From the NCBI GenBank assembly GCA_021613335.1, contig JAJTWR010000266.1:5499501-5563500 (forward strand): DNA of 64,000 nucleotides. Direction: 5' to 3'. Position numbers and translations under genes: made by a program. The notes below the pieces were generated by a model. That model made no database searches, was not told the origin of the DNA, and saw only the letters and a program-made list of their open reading frames with translations. Below, one piece after another: positions 37,274 to 48,200 of the stretch (positions within the stretch are counted from its first letter, which is position 1; each line of letters starts with the position of its first letter). This DNA comes from Whitmania pigra (lineage: Eukaryota > Annelida > Clitellata > Hirudinida > Haemopidae).

Positions 37274-37854
37274 TCAAAATAGCAGATGGTTATATCTTTT
37301 GCCTTGGACATGGCTTCGATTATTCTTAACAAAATATGGCTGCTTCTTCACCTCATTTTGATAAAAAGTTATTGGCACGTTGACATCTAATTTTGGTTCA
37401 CTTTCCTTCACTGTTGTCAATGTCTGAATCGATGTCTCATTAGATACTTCTAGGTCGCCCGGCTTGAGCAAAGTGTTTTCCTGTACTTTAGTTTCTCCTG
37501 GATATTTTACAAAAAATTCATCCATGGCCCCAGAGCCAAGGGGGTAGGTACACTAAATATGTTAATTTGATTAATTAACTTTAACGTTAATTTCAGAATG
37601 TTACCTAATATTTGCAATCACGAAACTAAAACTTCAAAGCAGTTTCCCCTTAACAACCCCGTTTTCATGCTCAATAAAGCAATATATCTTAAAAATAGAG
37701 AAGAACTAGAAAAACTAACATCGTCCTTTGGGCAGAGAAGTACCTTCAGCTCCATGTCAATTGAATAACTTGTCAACTCAGAACAAATACTATTTTTGAT
37801 GCACTCAGGACAAAGTGCATTACTAGGAACCTCTGGAAATCCATTGTCAGCCAT
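37274..37854 (-). CDS. Small protein with USPL1-like N-terminal cysteine motif
   Basis: Two exons, 37720-37854 and 37274-37552, join in phase 0 (GAT|TGT) and give 137 aa. The N-terminus has CPECIKNSICSELTSY, IDMELKVLLCPKDDC and TYPLGSG: a C-x2-C followed about 31 residues later by C-x4-C, then YPLG. This resembles the N-terminal zinc-binding segment of the SUMO peptidase USPL1, from family knowledge. The remainder is hydrophilic and ends in a basic stretch (NNRSHVQGKRYNHLLF). No peptidase domain follows. The donor GAT|GTTAGT and the acceptor TTTAG are visible. The USPL1 link rests on the short motif only, and cytoplasmic or nuclear location is inferred from the lack of a signal peptide. Confidence 0.6.
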
Positions 37855-38129
37855 CTCACACAAAGAAATCCTTTTGCGAAACTGACAGCTCCTTTAAGCA
37901 CGACCGTACAACAAAAAATGAATTTTTTAAAGTGATCCCTTAAATAGAAACAGCCAATTCCCCAGCAGAGCACGAAACCCTAATTCGCGAGCAACTTGTT
38001 TATTAAAAATGTAAATAGCGATGTACATCAAATAGAAAATTTAACGAATATTGCTGAAAAGTTAAAATCTGAAGTTTTACATAGCCGTTAAAATTATTTT
38101 TATAAAATATTTTAAAAGTAATTTTTAAA

Positions 38130-40425
38130 ATTGAAATTGTCAGAATGGTAAATGCTCAATAACGACTATTACAGGACTTTGAGGAAAATCAGTTAAGATC
38201 GTTACACTTGTCTTCCGCAGCAGACATTTACGTGCCCGTCAAATTATGGATGACACCACCCTAGTAATGAATAGAAGACCGGCAGTTCAGTTGAACAAAT
38301 TCAATGGCCTTCTTAGGTGGTGTCGAATGGCTTCTAAACCTGGGTAGTCGAGAAGTCTTGCCCTTGTTAAAGGGAAAGTCTGCAGCGACATCTCGTTTGT
38401 TGTAGCGGGTCAACGGGTTCCTACAGTTTCCGAGGAACCGGTTAAGAGCCTAGGCCGAGTGTTTAATGATTCGCTGAACGATAGGTGTGACATATGTCTA
38501 TTTTTATATTTTAGTTCGATTAGAGATCTTTTGTTGCGCTTGTCTATGTCGTGGCCATCTGGACTGTTTTGATTAGCTGTCATTGTCATTGTGTTTAGAC
38601 AGTTATAGATTGAAATAAACGAAAACGTTACAATAGGAGCCAAGAGAGTTGCACTGTCGAACAGGCTGTTGTGGGTTTGAAGGCAATCGGAGAGGCACCG
38701 TTGCAGGGAGGTTTAAAGTGTGGTTGTTCCAGTTTGTGCTTCTCCCAAGGCTGCTGTGGTCATTGACGATCTATGAGATCGGTTTGCCCACAGTCGAAGG
38801 ATTAGAGAGGAAAGTTAGCAGATACATCAGATCGTGGCTTGGGCTACCTCCAGGGATGTCATCTGTTGCTCTCTACAGTAAGAGCTCGAAGTTAAGGTTA
38901 ACTCTTCGTTCCCTGGTGGAAGAGTATGAGATCTTTAAAATAAGAACGCAGTGGATGTTGAATAACTTTGCGGACATCAGGATCCGCGAAGTTAGACCAC
39001 TGTTAAGAACTAAAAGGAAGTTCTCAGCACAGGATGAAATCGATAAGTCAGTTGCGGAACTGACGTTCAAAGAAGTGCGAGGTCCTATTCAGTCGGGTCG
39101 TCAGGCTGTTGGGTGGAACCACTTCGCAAAATGGTCTGAGTCTTGCCCTGCGGTTAGGGCAAGGCTTATTATTCAGGAGAGGAGGAGGGATTTGGAAAAA
39201 GATCGAGTCATTAAGGCAGTGCAGCAGGCACAACAGTTCGATGGACCGCGATGAAGACGTGGTTCAGCGTTACATCGGTTGGAACGAGATATGGAGAATG
39301 TCTCCATATCGTCTGGCCTTTCTGATAAGATCGATTTATGACGAACTTCCTTCTAAGGACAATTTGCGAATATGGGGTTTGACGGAAGACTGTAAATGTG
39401 AGCTCTGCGGCGGCTTCGAGACACTTCATCATGTGCTCTCAAGTTGCGCATATGCCCTCGACAATGGTCGGTACACGTGGCGACACAATAAGGTCCTAAA
39501 GGAAGTGGTAGAAGCAAAACGGCGGTAGCTAAAGCAAATTCTCGCAAGATAGCATTGCAGCGAGATACTTCTTATACTTCTTGCGAGATAGCTTTTCACT
39601 ACCCTGCAAGAAAAATAGACTCCCTCCGAGGAGAGACATTCTTGCAGAAGCTAATGATTGGACTGTCGCAGCCGACCTGGAAGGTTTGAGACACTATCCC
39701 CAGCTGCTTAGGGATAGCGGCAGGAGGCCGGATGTTGTTCTCGCTTCGTCGTCGTCAGGCGCTCTCATTTTGATAGAGTTGACTGTCCCGTGGGAAGATA
39801 GGATCGAAGCAAGTAATGTGCTGAAAGAAGAGAAATACTCTGAGCTAGCGAAAGATCTAGAGGTGAGCGGGTTTCGGGTAACGCTAATGCCCATTGAAGT
39901 TGGGGCGAGAGGTTTAGTTGGTAAGTCAGCCTACACGTTCCTCACTCAAATAGGTTTATCGAGCCGGGAAAGAACTAGGGCTATGATAAAAATGTCGGAG
40001 GCTGCAGAGGCATCATCGTGTTGGATTTGGGAGATGAGAGGCCGTAAGCGTTGCTAAGAATAGTGATCGCGGTTTGGTTGTTGAGATGTTGACGCGCGCA
40101 TTCGCAAATGACGTAAAAACGCGATTGAGCGTTTGAGGCAATATATGCGCGCGTCCGGTGAGCGTATATTTCTAAGTGACGGCGGCCGCTTCAAAGAAAT
40201 TATAACGCTCAGTTTGCATTATATGGGATCGATGCGCAAAGGTCGTCGTGAATTTCATCGATCACCATATAACGTGCGGTGCGTTACGATGGAGTTGAAT
40301 AGGTAGGGTGTGTGGCCCACCCCTCGAGAACGTCAGGAGTTTGGGTCGAAACGTTTGATGACGGGGGCACTCCTCTGATGATTCACTGTCGGTTAGCTCC
40401 GCGGTAGGAGTTTCTAAGTTCAAGT
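38130..40425 (+). mobile_element. LINE with C-terminal restriction-like endonuclease (degenerate)
   Basis: Broken frames carry, in order: a post-RT segment (NKFNGLLRWCRMASKPG, then FVVAGQRVPTVSEEP) at 38300-38490; a long thumb/linker ORF at 38649-39254 with LPRLLWSLTIYEIG and SRYIRSWLGLP; a C-C-H-C knuckle (CKCELCGG..HHVLSSC) and GRYTWRHNKVL at 39390-39500; and an RLE-like domain RRPDVVLAS, LIELTVPWED, KYSELAKDLE, GARGLVGKSAY at 39640-40050. This order matches LINEs with an RLE endonuclease (R2/NeSL-like group). Frameshifts lie near 39240 and 39540, and 38490-38640 interrupts the homology. The 5' portion with the RT active site is absent. Confidence 0.75.
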
Positions 40426-41271
40426 TCGGTTTCGGCGAACTAAAATACGGTGAAAAAAAAATTTGTAGTAAATACGGCTTATTGGCATTTTAATACGTCG
40501 AAATAGAAAAAATACGACAGAAGAAATCTTTTTGGTTACAGGATTTCTTCCACATCTTCCTGTTCTTGATCCCCAAAAAATCAGAAACTATGACTTATGT
40601 AGAACTGGCTACTGCTTTTTGTTCCTCTGTGGGCATTGAACTCAAAGAAGAATGACAGGATCTAAATTTGGTTAGAAAAAAAAAAGGTGGTCGACGGTTT
40701 TCTCTCTCTTGGAAAATGCTTTCAGATGACCCTGGCCTTCCAGACACCCTCATGACACAAAAAATCATTTGAAATGTAGTTTCCAAATATTATAAATTGA
40801 AACTTCGCAATTGAAATTAAGTATATAATTCTTCTAACTTCAACTATGTTGCCATTACGTCAGAATGGTTGGTTTAGGGGTGCTAGCTTAAAGGTATGTG
40901 TATCTAAAATTGTTAGCGATAGGTGTTTTTGTTTATTAATTTAATAAACATAAAAATAAGGCCAGAAAACATAAATCAATCATAGAAATATTTCATGACT
41001 TAAATTAATGTATATAAGGGGTTGGCCTTTTCTGAAATGTGGAGAGCATAACCAAATTTGAGGCTCACTGGCCTACATTGTTACATACAGCTTTCGGGAA
41101 CAGTATGGGTCAAAAATTAATGTCAAATTTTTTATTAAAATTAATTAAAGCAAAGGTCACTTTAACCAAATTTATATTTTATGAAGTTAAAACGATGTGT
41201 GTGACCTACTTTCGGAAAACATCTGTCCAATAAAAGCACCTAAATTAGCTAAAACATGAATATTAATAAGC

Positions 41272-42312
41272 CCAGGTCGTTCGCTACAAATAATGAGCCT
41301 GTAAAAAATAAATATTTTATTTCAGAGCCAAGGTCCCAAGTCGAAGCGAGGTTCCACTGCAGGATGAGGATAAGAGGCGAGGAGCCCCCGCACAAGAAAG
41401 TCGAGTCCGTCATTCCAGCAGACCTCCTGGAAGACATCAGGGAGGTACCTCTCAGATGCCCTCCTTGGAGACTGAGTAAACCGACGATCGACTCCTCGAA
41501 CCTCTCCTTCGAAGCCGACAACCCTCTGCGGATGCTGGTGGCAAGGAAGAAGATAGAGGATCTCCATGGCAGCCTCCTCTGCTACACGGACGCCTCCAAG
41601 ACCGAGGACAACAAGGCCGGAAAAAGGGATTTACATCCCAATGAAGGAAGTAAACATCAGTCTCAGGACGTCGAGTCACAGCTGCATTAGTTCCATCGAA
41701 CTGGCAGCCATCGAGCGATATTTACTACATGTCAAGGACTCATATCAGGAGGAGTCCTTCGACATTGTCGTCCTAAGTGACTCGCTTAGTGCCCTATAGG
41801 CACTAAAGGATGGCAACAGTTATGCTCCTCATATTAAAAATGTTCAGTTTTTAATTTCAGAAATCCAGGGGAGCGGCAGAAAAGTCACTCTCGTCTGGGT
41901 CCCTGCCCACGTTGGAATCCCTGGCAATGAGAAGGCCGATGCCCTGGCAAAGGCAGCCACTGCAAGGAATCAGATAGACTACCGGATTCCGGCGTCTATC
42001 AAGGATGTCAAAAGGTCCGTGGCCCGCAACATCTTCCAACAGTGGCAAACCAGATGAGACGAGGACCCGCGAAGCCAACATTATAAGAAAATAGAGAAAC
42101 AAGTGTCGACGAAGAGCAAGTTCCAATGTGTCTCAAGGAGGAAAGAGGTTCTTATCTCCAGACTCCGAGTTGGAAAGTGTGCTCTGAATCAGCACTTGTT
42201 TCTCATGAAACGGCACCCAGACGAAAGATGTGAAAAGTGCCCTTAGGAAGACGAAAGTGTGCAGCATTTCCTCATGGAATGCCCAGCCCAGTCTGCAGTA
42301 ACGCCGAGAGAG
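41272..42312 (+). mobile_element. LINE relic with RNase H domain
   Basis: Encodes an RNase H with the D-E-D-D carboxylates visible: CYTDASKTED, SSIELAAIERYL, IVVLSDSLSAL and HVGIPGNEKADALAKAA. A cysteine-rich end follows (CEKCP, then HFLMECPAQ). In-frame stops occur at 41797-41799, 42055-42057 and 42244-42246, with a frameshift near 41625. An RNase H after the RT region is typical of I/R1/Jockey-type LINEs. It is less AT-rich than its surroundings. Confidence 0.8.
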
Positions 42313-43029
42313 GGGGGCAGGTGGGGTCACTGCCAGGGGGCCCGGCCGGTCCGATCATGTCAATTTTATGTCACGTCTCTTCGTTTACCGTAGGCGACAG
42401 AACATAATGTCTTAATAGTCCCATAGTTTTACATACTGTAAAATACTTTTATATACTGCCGAACGAACAGTCCATTTCACGTAGGGTGTATAAACTCTGT
42501 ATTCTGATGTGAGACGCTAGGGTAAGATGGTGTAGGACGCCCACACCATTTTAGGCGAAACGGACCATTACAGATTTGATTTGTGTTGTTCCCTAGCAGG
42601 AAAGGTTTGATTTACCATCACTTCTATTTCTATTTCTATAGTGGAGTTATACACACTAGATTACTGCTAAAGTTGATTTTTGGTCTAAAGGATGTAATAA
42701 TCTTGCATATTTAATTTGTCAAACTATCACGATATTGAAAGAGCAAATCCATTGCTATAATAAATAAAAACAACTATGTTATTGTGTCATTTAATAATGG
42801 CGTCGTAACTAGGAAAAATCCACTTCGAGTCAACCATTTTATAACGCCTTCTTGCAATTTACATAATCGCATTGGACGTCATTTCTGTACCACATGTTAG
42901 GTTACAAACCTAACCGTTCATGAAATTTTCTCATATAACTGATGCAGTCGAAAAGTCGGCGCGTGTTGAGCGAAGCGTTTATTGTTGCGTCTCCACACGA
43001 CAGGGCTGTGCCCGTAGAAGTTGATGCAT

Positions 43030-43401
43030 CACTTACTCTAGAAGGGAAATTGGTGGGAATTCCATGGATGCAGTCGGCCTCTTAGAAATTCAGTCGATAT
43101 GCTGTTGAATGAGTCTGTCGCCATGCTGAACCGTCTACACGCTTTGAAAATCGATAAACTGTTTCCAAACGTTGTCATTATGATACGTATCTTCTGCACG
43201 CTTCCGGTTACCGTTGCTCAAGCAGAACGATCTTTCATCACCTTGGCCCGAGTTAAAAATGTTCTGAGATCGACAATGTGTCAAGAACGCCTGACCAGCC
43301 TTGGAATGCCGACAGTGGAAGGTCGACTTGCAAGAACGATTGACTACAACAGTATAATTGAACTGTCTGTACGCAGAAAAGCCCGCAAAGTTTTGTTGTA
43401 G
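43030..43401 (+). mobile_element. hAT transposase C-terminal relic
   Basis: The plus ORF 43099-43401 carries the hAT dimerisation signature (QAERSFITLARVKNVLRSTM, QERLTSLGM). The N-terminal part is missing. It is distinct in sequence from the relics at 22745 and 13385, so at least three hAT lineages left debris here. No terminal repeats could be paired. Confidence 0.65.
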
Positions 43402-43860
43402 CCATCTCTCTTGCATGTCGTAAAAGTCGGTTCCACATAATTACATCGTTTTTAAGAACTTGTGTAGCTTTCCATCGAAACACCAGTTTGTTTAGTGCAC
43501 ACAAATCTGTACACGTAGCATGTGGCTGGTTATCTTTGACTAAGGCTGTGTGGTGTAACGGTCGTTGCAGGTAAGGACACAATTATGATGAAATGAAAAA
43601 CTCACAAAAAATAGGATCACCGATGATTAGAGTTGGCTAATTTAAAGCGACTCGCTGCGTGTTTGACCACCAAAAATTACTACTTTCATTTTGATTAACT
43701 GTAAAACAAATAAATTCAAATTAGATGACGAAGAGCGTTTACAATTGCAAAAGTCATTTCTATAATTTAATTTAGTACCGTGTATGCACGAATGTTGAAC
43801 CTTGATAGTAACATTTACCTCGATTTACAGGTTTTATTATAGCGACAAAATTTCTAAATA

Positions 43861-44483
43861 CAGTCAATTCCGGATATAGTCACGTCCAAAACTGTAGGCT
43901 GTTGACTTGACTATAACCGAATGTTTACTATAATCGAAAATAGTAAGCTACGTATGGTTTACACGGTGCAAGAGATCAGCTTGACTGTTTCCGAAACTTG
44001 ACTGTAACCCAGAGGCCTAGCCTGGGTATTTTGCGCCCGGGGGCAAACTATAGAATTGGCGCCCTTTTCCATGTCTATATATTTAATCTTACTGCATTAC
44101 ACTACACTTGAAATTGAAATAAAAATTTTAATGGCACAAGGCATCCATTTAAAAGTGAAAAAACGAACTACAAATAGTAGCGCATGCTTCACCCAATCAG
44201 TCACAGTCTAAGATGATTTACATGCATAGTAGTCTAATACTGTCTAAAATAGATTTATTTTTTTGATTTAACAATTGCAAGCTAATCAATAACGTCATCA
44301 AAGTCTGTTTTCTCAAGCGTTTCTCTGTCTATACTAAGAAGAGCAAGATTACTGAGACGATCCTGTCCCATTGATGCATTAAGCCTCATTTTGGCGCCTC
44401 TGTATCTTAGCGCCCGGGGACATATGTACCCCCCTTAGCTACGCCTCTGCTGTAACCGACTCGACTATACCCGGAATTGACTG
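43861..44483. mobile_element. pogo/Tigger-like MITE with TA target site
   Basis: Ends CAGTCAATTCCGGATATAGTC and GACTATACCCGGAATTGACTG form near-perfect inverted repeats, flanked by TA on both sides (43859-43860 and 44484-44485). TA duplication and CAGT termini fit the pogo/Tc1-mariner group. The outer element, without the inserted MITE, is about 175 bp and non-coding. Confidence 0.75.
44010..44449. mobile_element. hAT-type MITE nested inside the pogo-like MITE
   Basis: Ends CAGAGGCCTAGCC and GGCTAAGC-like GCTACGCCTCTG are inverted. The 8-bp sequence CTGTAACC occurs immediately on both sides (44002-44009, 44450-44457). Removing it restores a continuous pogo-like element, so the insertion order is clear. 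Subterminal GCGCCCGGGG motifs occur at both ends. Confidence 0.85.
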
Positions 44484-45264
44484 TATTTTGACAAAGGGCC
44501 CGCAATGATGTCCTGCCCTGGGGTCCTTGTTGGCTCTCGGCGCCACTGCCTTCAATCATCGACAAGCCAGACAAAGCTTACAGACTTGGCAATCCTCTCT
44601 ATAGAGAGGGAATTTGCCGATGGACTGAATTCTTAGACTATCATTAATAAATCTTTGCGGAAAGAAATGCGCGGAAAGCTTGCTTTAATTTTTAATTTGA
44701 TTGTAGTTCCATGAAAATAAGTATTTGATAGCTTTTCTAAATTTTGAAGGTTTACTGATTGACAAGTAGTTTCTGTCACACGAATTATTTTTTAATTTGA
44801 ATCGGATATTCAACAACTAAAAATAAAATTTAAAAATAAGATTATTAACGGTCAAAAGGAGGGGGGGCGTCAAGAACAGTTGCTACGCCACTGTATTATG
44901 TGTGTGCTGGCGGAAAAAAAAGTTTAGGTTTTTTGTTTACTTGGAGTAGACAGTTTTACTTTAGTTGTTTATTAAATAAGCTTTTGTTTTGTTTGGTTCA
45001 ATAATTTTCAACAATAATATTTCACAAAAATAACATCTTTTTATAATAATATTTGCGTGTTGAAATTTACTTTTAATCATTTGATAGGCGGTCGGAGGGT
45101 TAGAGCATATTATGTTGTGGATGTTTCATTAATACTAATGTATGGTTCCCAATTTTTAGAGCTTTTTTAAATAAACTTTACTGACTTGTAATACTTTTTT
45201 TTTATTTTTCAAACATTCGTGTAACTTTTATTCAGTTGTGGTTCTGGATTCTATATATTAAAAA

Positions 45265-48200
45265 ATGTGGAGCATAGCAGATGATATTACAATTCATCCC
45301 GATATAGTGGACAAGGAATCACAGTATTTGTGTATTAAGTGTTGCAAAGGGCTTTTACATCCAAGACAACTTTTGTGTGGCCACAGAATATGCAGACCAT
45401 GTTTGGAACAAATTATACGCAATTCTTCACATTCTGTAATTGTTTTGTGTCCTGCTAAACCTATTGAAAATTGTGAAGATTCACCAATAAATATGGTGAG
45501 ATTTTGCCTACTTAAAAGGCAGTAAAAATATTCACAAAAAGTAAATATAATATAAAAACAGACTTAAAAATAAAATTTTAAAAATTTAATTTAAAAGGTG
45601 ATTTACCCTTGGAATATATCATTCATGCTTTCAAATTCCTAACTTTTGAATAGCTCAAACAATGATTTGTGATTTTTTTTCTTGTCAGATCTTATTAAAT
45701 GAGAATAAAATAACATTAGTAATAATTTCATTGTATTTTAATATTGTACTACTAATAATAATAATTTAATAGTGTACTTATTCTGATTAGATTTTCACAG
45801 ACAAGTCAATTGAGAAGGATATGAAAAATATTAAGGTTTATTGCCCTTATAAATTATCTGGATGTGATAAAGTCTTTTCCTATTCTCATCTTCAGGTTTG
45901 CATAATATGAATTTTGGCATGGGGCCGTCCATAAAAGACATCCACACAAATTTGCCAATTTTTGTCCTCCTTCCCCCTTATATGCTTTTTGTGCACCCCC
46001 CCTCCCTATTCTGTGAACAACCATATTTTTGCACAAGAATATTTCCTATGAATTTATTTAAAAAATAAGCAATTGTGTTGTTGCAATGAAAAAGCTGATT
46101 GTAGCTGATCTGTAAAATTTGTAACCAGTAATAAATTTCCTTGCTTGTTGGTGATTGATTTAGTTCTATCCATTATAGATTGTGATGAAAATGTTTGCCT
46201 TAATATGAGGTATGTCTTTCTTGAACTAGTTCCAAAGCTTTTGAAAAATTTTCCTAAATATAAATATAAGAATATTGAAATAATGGAAATAAAATCATTA
46301 AAAAAAGTTGCAGAATATATAAATCGGCTAATTTTGTTTAAAGTGCGTATTCCGCAAAAGCATCTGTCCACTTTTGAAGGGCCCCTTCCCCCATTTCTGG
46401 AAGTCTTTTATGGATGAACCTTATGGCAAACATTTCATTTAACATATAAAACATTTTATGTTCATATATTTGGTATGCAAGATGCAATCCTACATATATT
46501 GGTAAGGGAATTGAATTTGTCATGTTTGTATTGATGTGAGTATTCTTCCAAAGTGGCAGTATATAAATGGTTACCCTCAAATTATGTCATGATTAATGGC
46601 CATTTAAATAAATATTAAAAAGTAATATCATCATCATTTTCCATTTGTAAATAAATATGTACAGGTGATTGGGAAATGTTCTGAGTCATGATTGAGTTAT
46701 GATTTGACTGAAGTTGAAATTTGATAATGAAATTTTGGGTGTTAATGATGATGATGTTGATCATGGCGGTGATGCCGATGGTGGTGGTGATGATGAAAGA
46801 TGGTTGCGGTAATGTTGTTGTTGATAATGTCATCGCTGTCAATATAATAATTTTAATATTCAATTTAAGTAAAACTCCATGCTATACACTTTCATCTCCT
46901 ATTCATGCTTTGCATAGTTAAGAAATAAATTATTAACTATTAAAATAGGTAGTTGATATTCCAATCACCCTATATATTTATGGCCAGTCAACCCCAACTA
47001 ATAAAGTTTCACTACAAAGTTTGTGGTGTCTGATAAGTGATTTTGCCTCAAAATCGAAAACAATAGAAAGACTAGTTGAAAAATGTTGCAACAGGAAAAG
47101 GGCCATTTTATTTAATCGAGCCTATCTTGATGAAAGCAATAGCTGAAACTCTTTCCAAGCTCTGGTAGGAATCCTCAGATAGGAAACACCTTCTTTGAAT
47201 GTTTCGGCCCTTGGATCCTCTCCCAATCTCGGGGGTTGATGGGCAGTATCAAGCTAGTCCTGGATGCATTAGCCAACATCTTCAACAACCGACAAAATGC
47301 ACGATAACCACCTCCGAAGATGGACCATGCTACTTATATTGGCCTTGTTCTCGCCAATTTGCCAGGAGACTCGTGTTGGAAGCTCCCATTGGTCGACTCA
47401 TATATGGAAAATGTTTAATAAAGGAGTCATTTTTAACATGTTGCTTATCCTGAGTTTTTAATGGATGTAATTGGATGGAATAATGGGTGGAACAAATTAT
47501 TGCAATTGTTTAGAGTTTTTAGTAAATATTCTTTCTTTGTTTATTTCTTAGTTTACTCTAGGTGATTAAGCAACATCTAATCTTTAATGATGTGCATAGT
47601 TTAATAACTTAAAGTCATCTTGTATCTGAAGTCGTGTGAAGATGATAGATAATTATTAAATCTTATCAAAAGTTATGGTAGATTATTAAATTAATCATAA
47701 AACAAACTTTCTATCCTCTTTCCAGAGTTAAAAATTCACCAGAAATTTTTAAGTGTATAAATTGACAATTATTTTAAAGGATCATCTAAGGGAATTTCAT
47801 CTTTCAAATCAACTGAATAATTGCCAATCCAGTACTGAGGTTTATTATAGATATTTCCTTTTTTGGAAGTTTCTGTTACTTTAGTAACTAGTAAATCAAT
47901 AATATGTGTTGAAAATATTATTCTTTAATATTTGCTAGGGAACTATTATTCTTACCTTTTTAATTAGTTTCTTACTAAATGTTCTTGATTATCCAGGGAA
48001 TTTGTAATCGACATTGTAAATTCTTATCCATTGGATGCCAGGAGCATGTGAGTAGTAATTTTGGGCTTGAATTTATTTTGAAGTATTTTTAGTTGTCTTT
48101 TTGTATATTGTTTTTTTTTTTAATTTTTTATATATATTTATTTTTTAATTAATTTTTTAAATAGTTATTTTACTTGTTAATACTTTCAAAATTACTTTAA

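Larger units (their letters stand above)
37855..45264. other. Transposon-rich intergenic block
   Basis: No host gene was recognised over 7.4 kb. It holds two unrelated LINE relics, a hAT relic and nested MITEs, listed separately. The stretches at 40500-41250, 42360-42950 and 44490-45260 contain no ORF I can support. At 44882-44897 a lone hAT-type end (..GCTACGCCACTG) is visible. Confidence 0.55.

Noticed and set aside
47199..47453. 84-codon ORF in TRAF intron 2 as an extra TRAF exon
   Set aside because: No zinc-finger spacing or coiled-coil content, and no suitable splice borders in phase.
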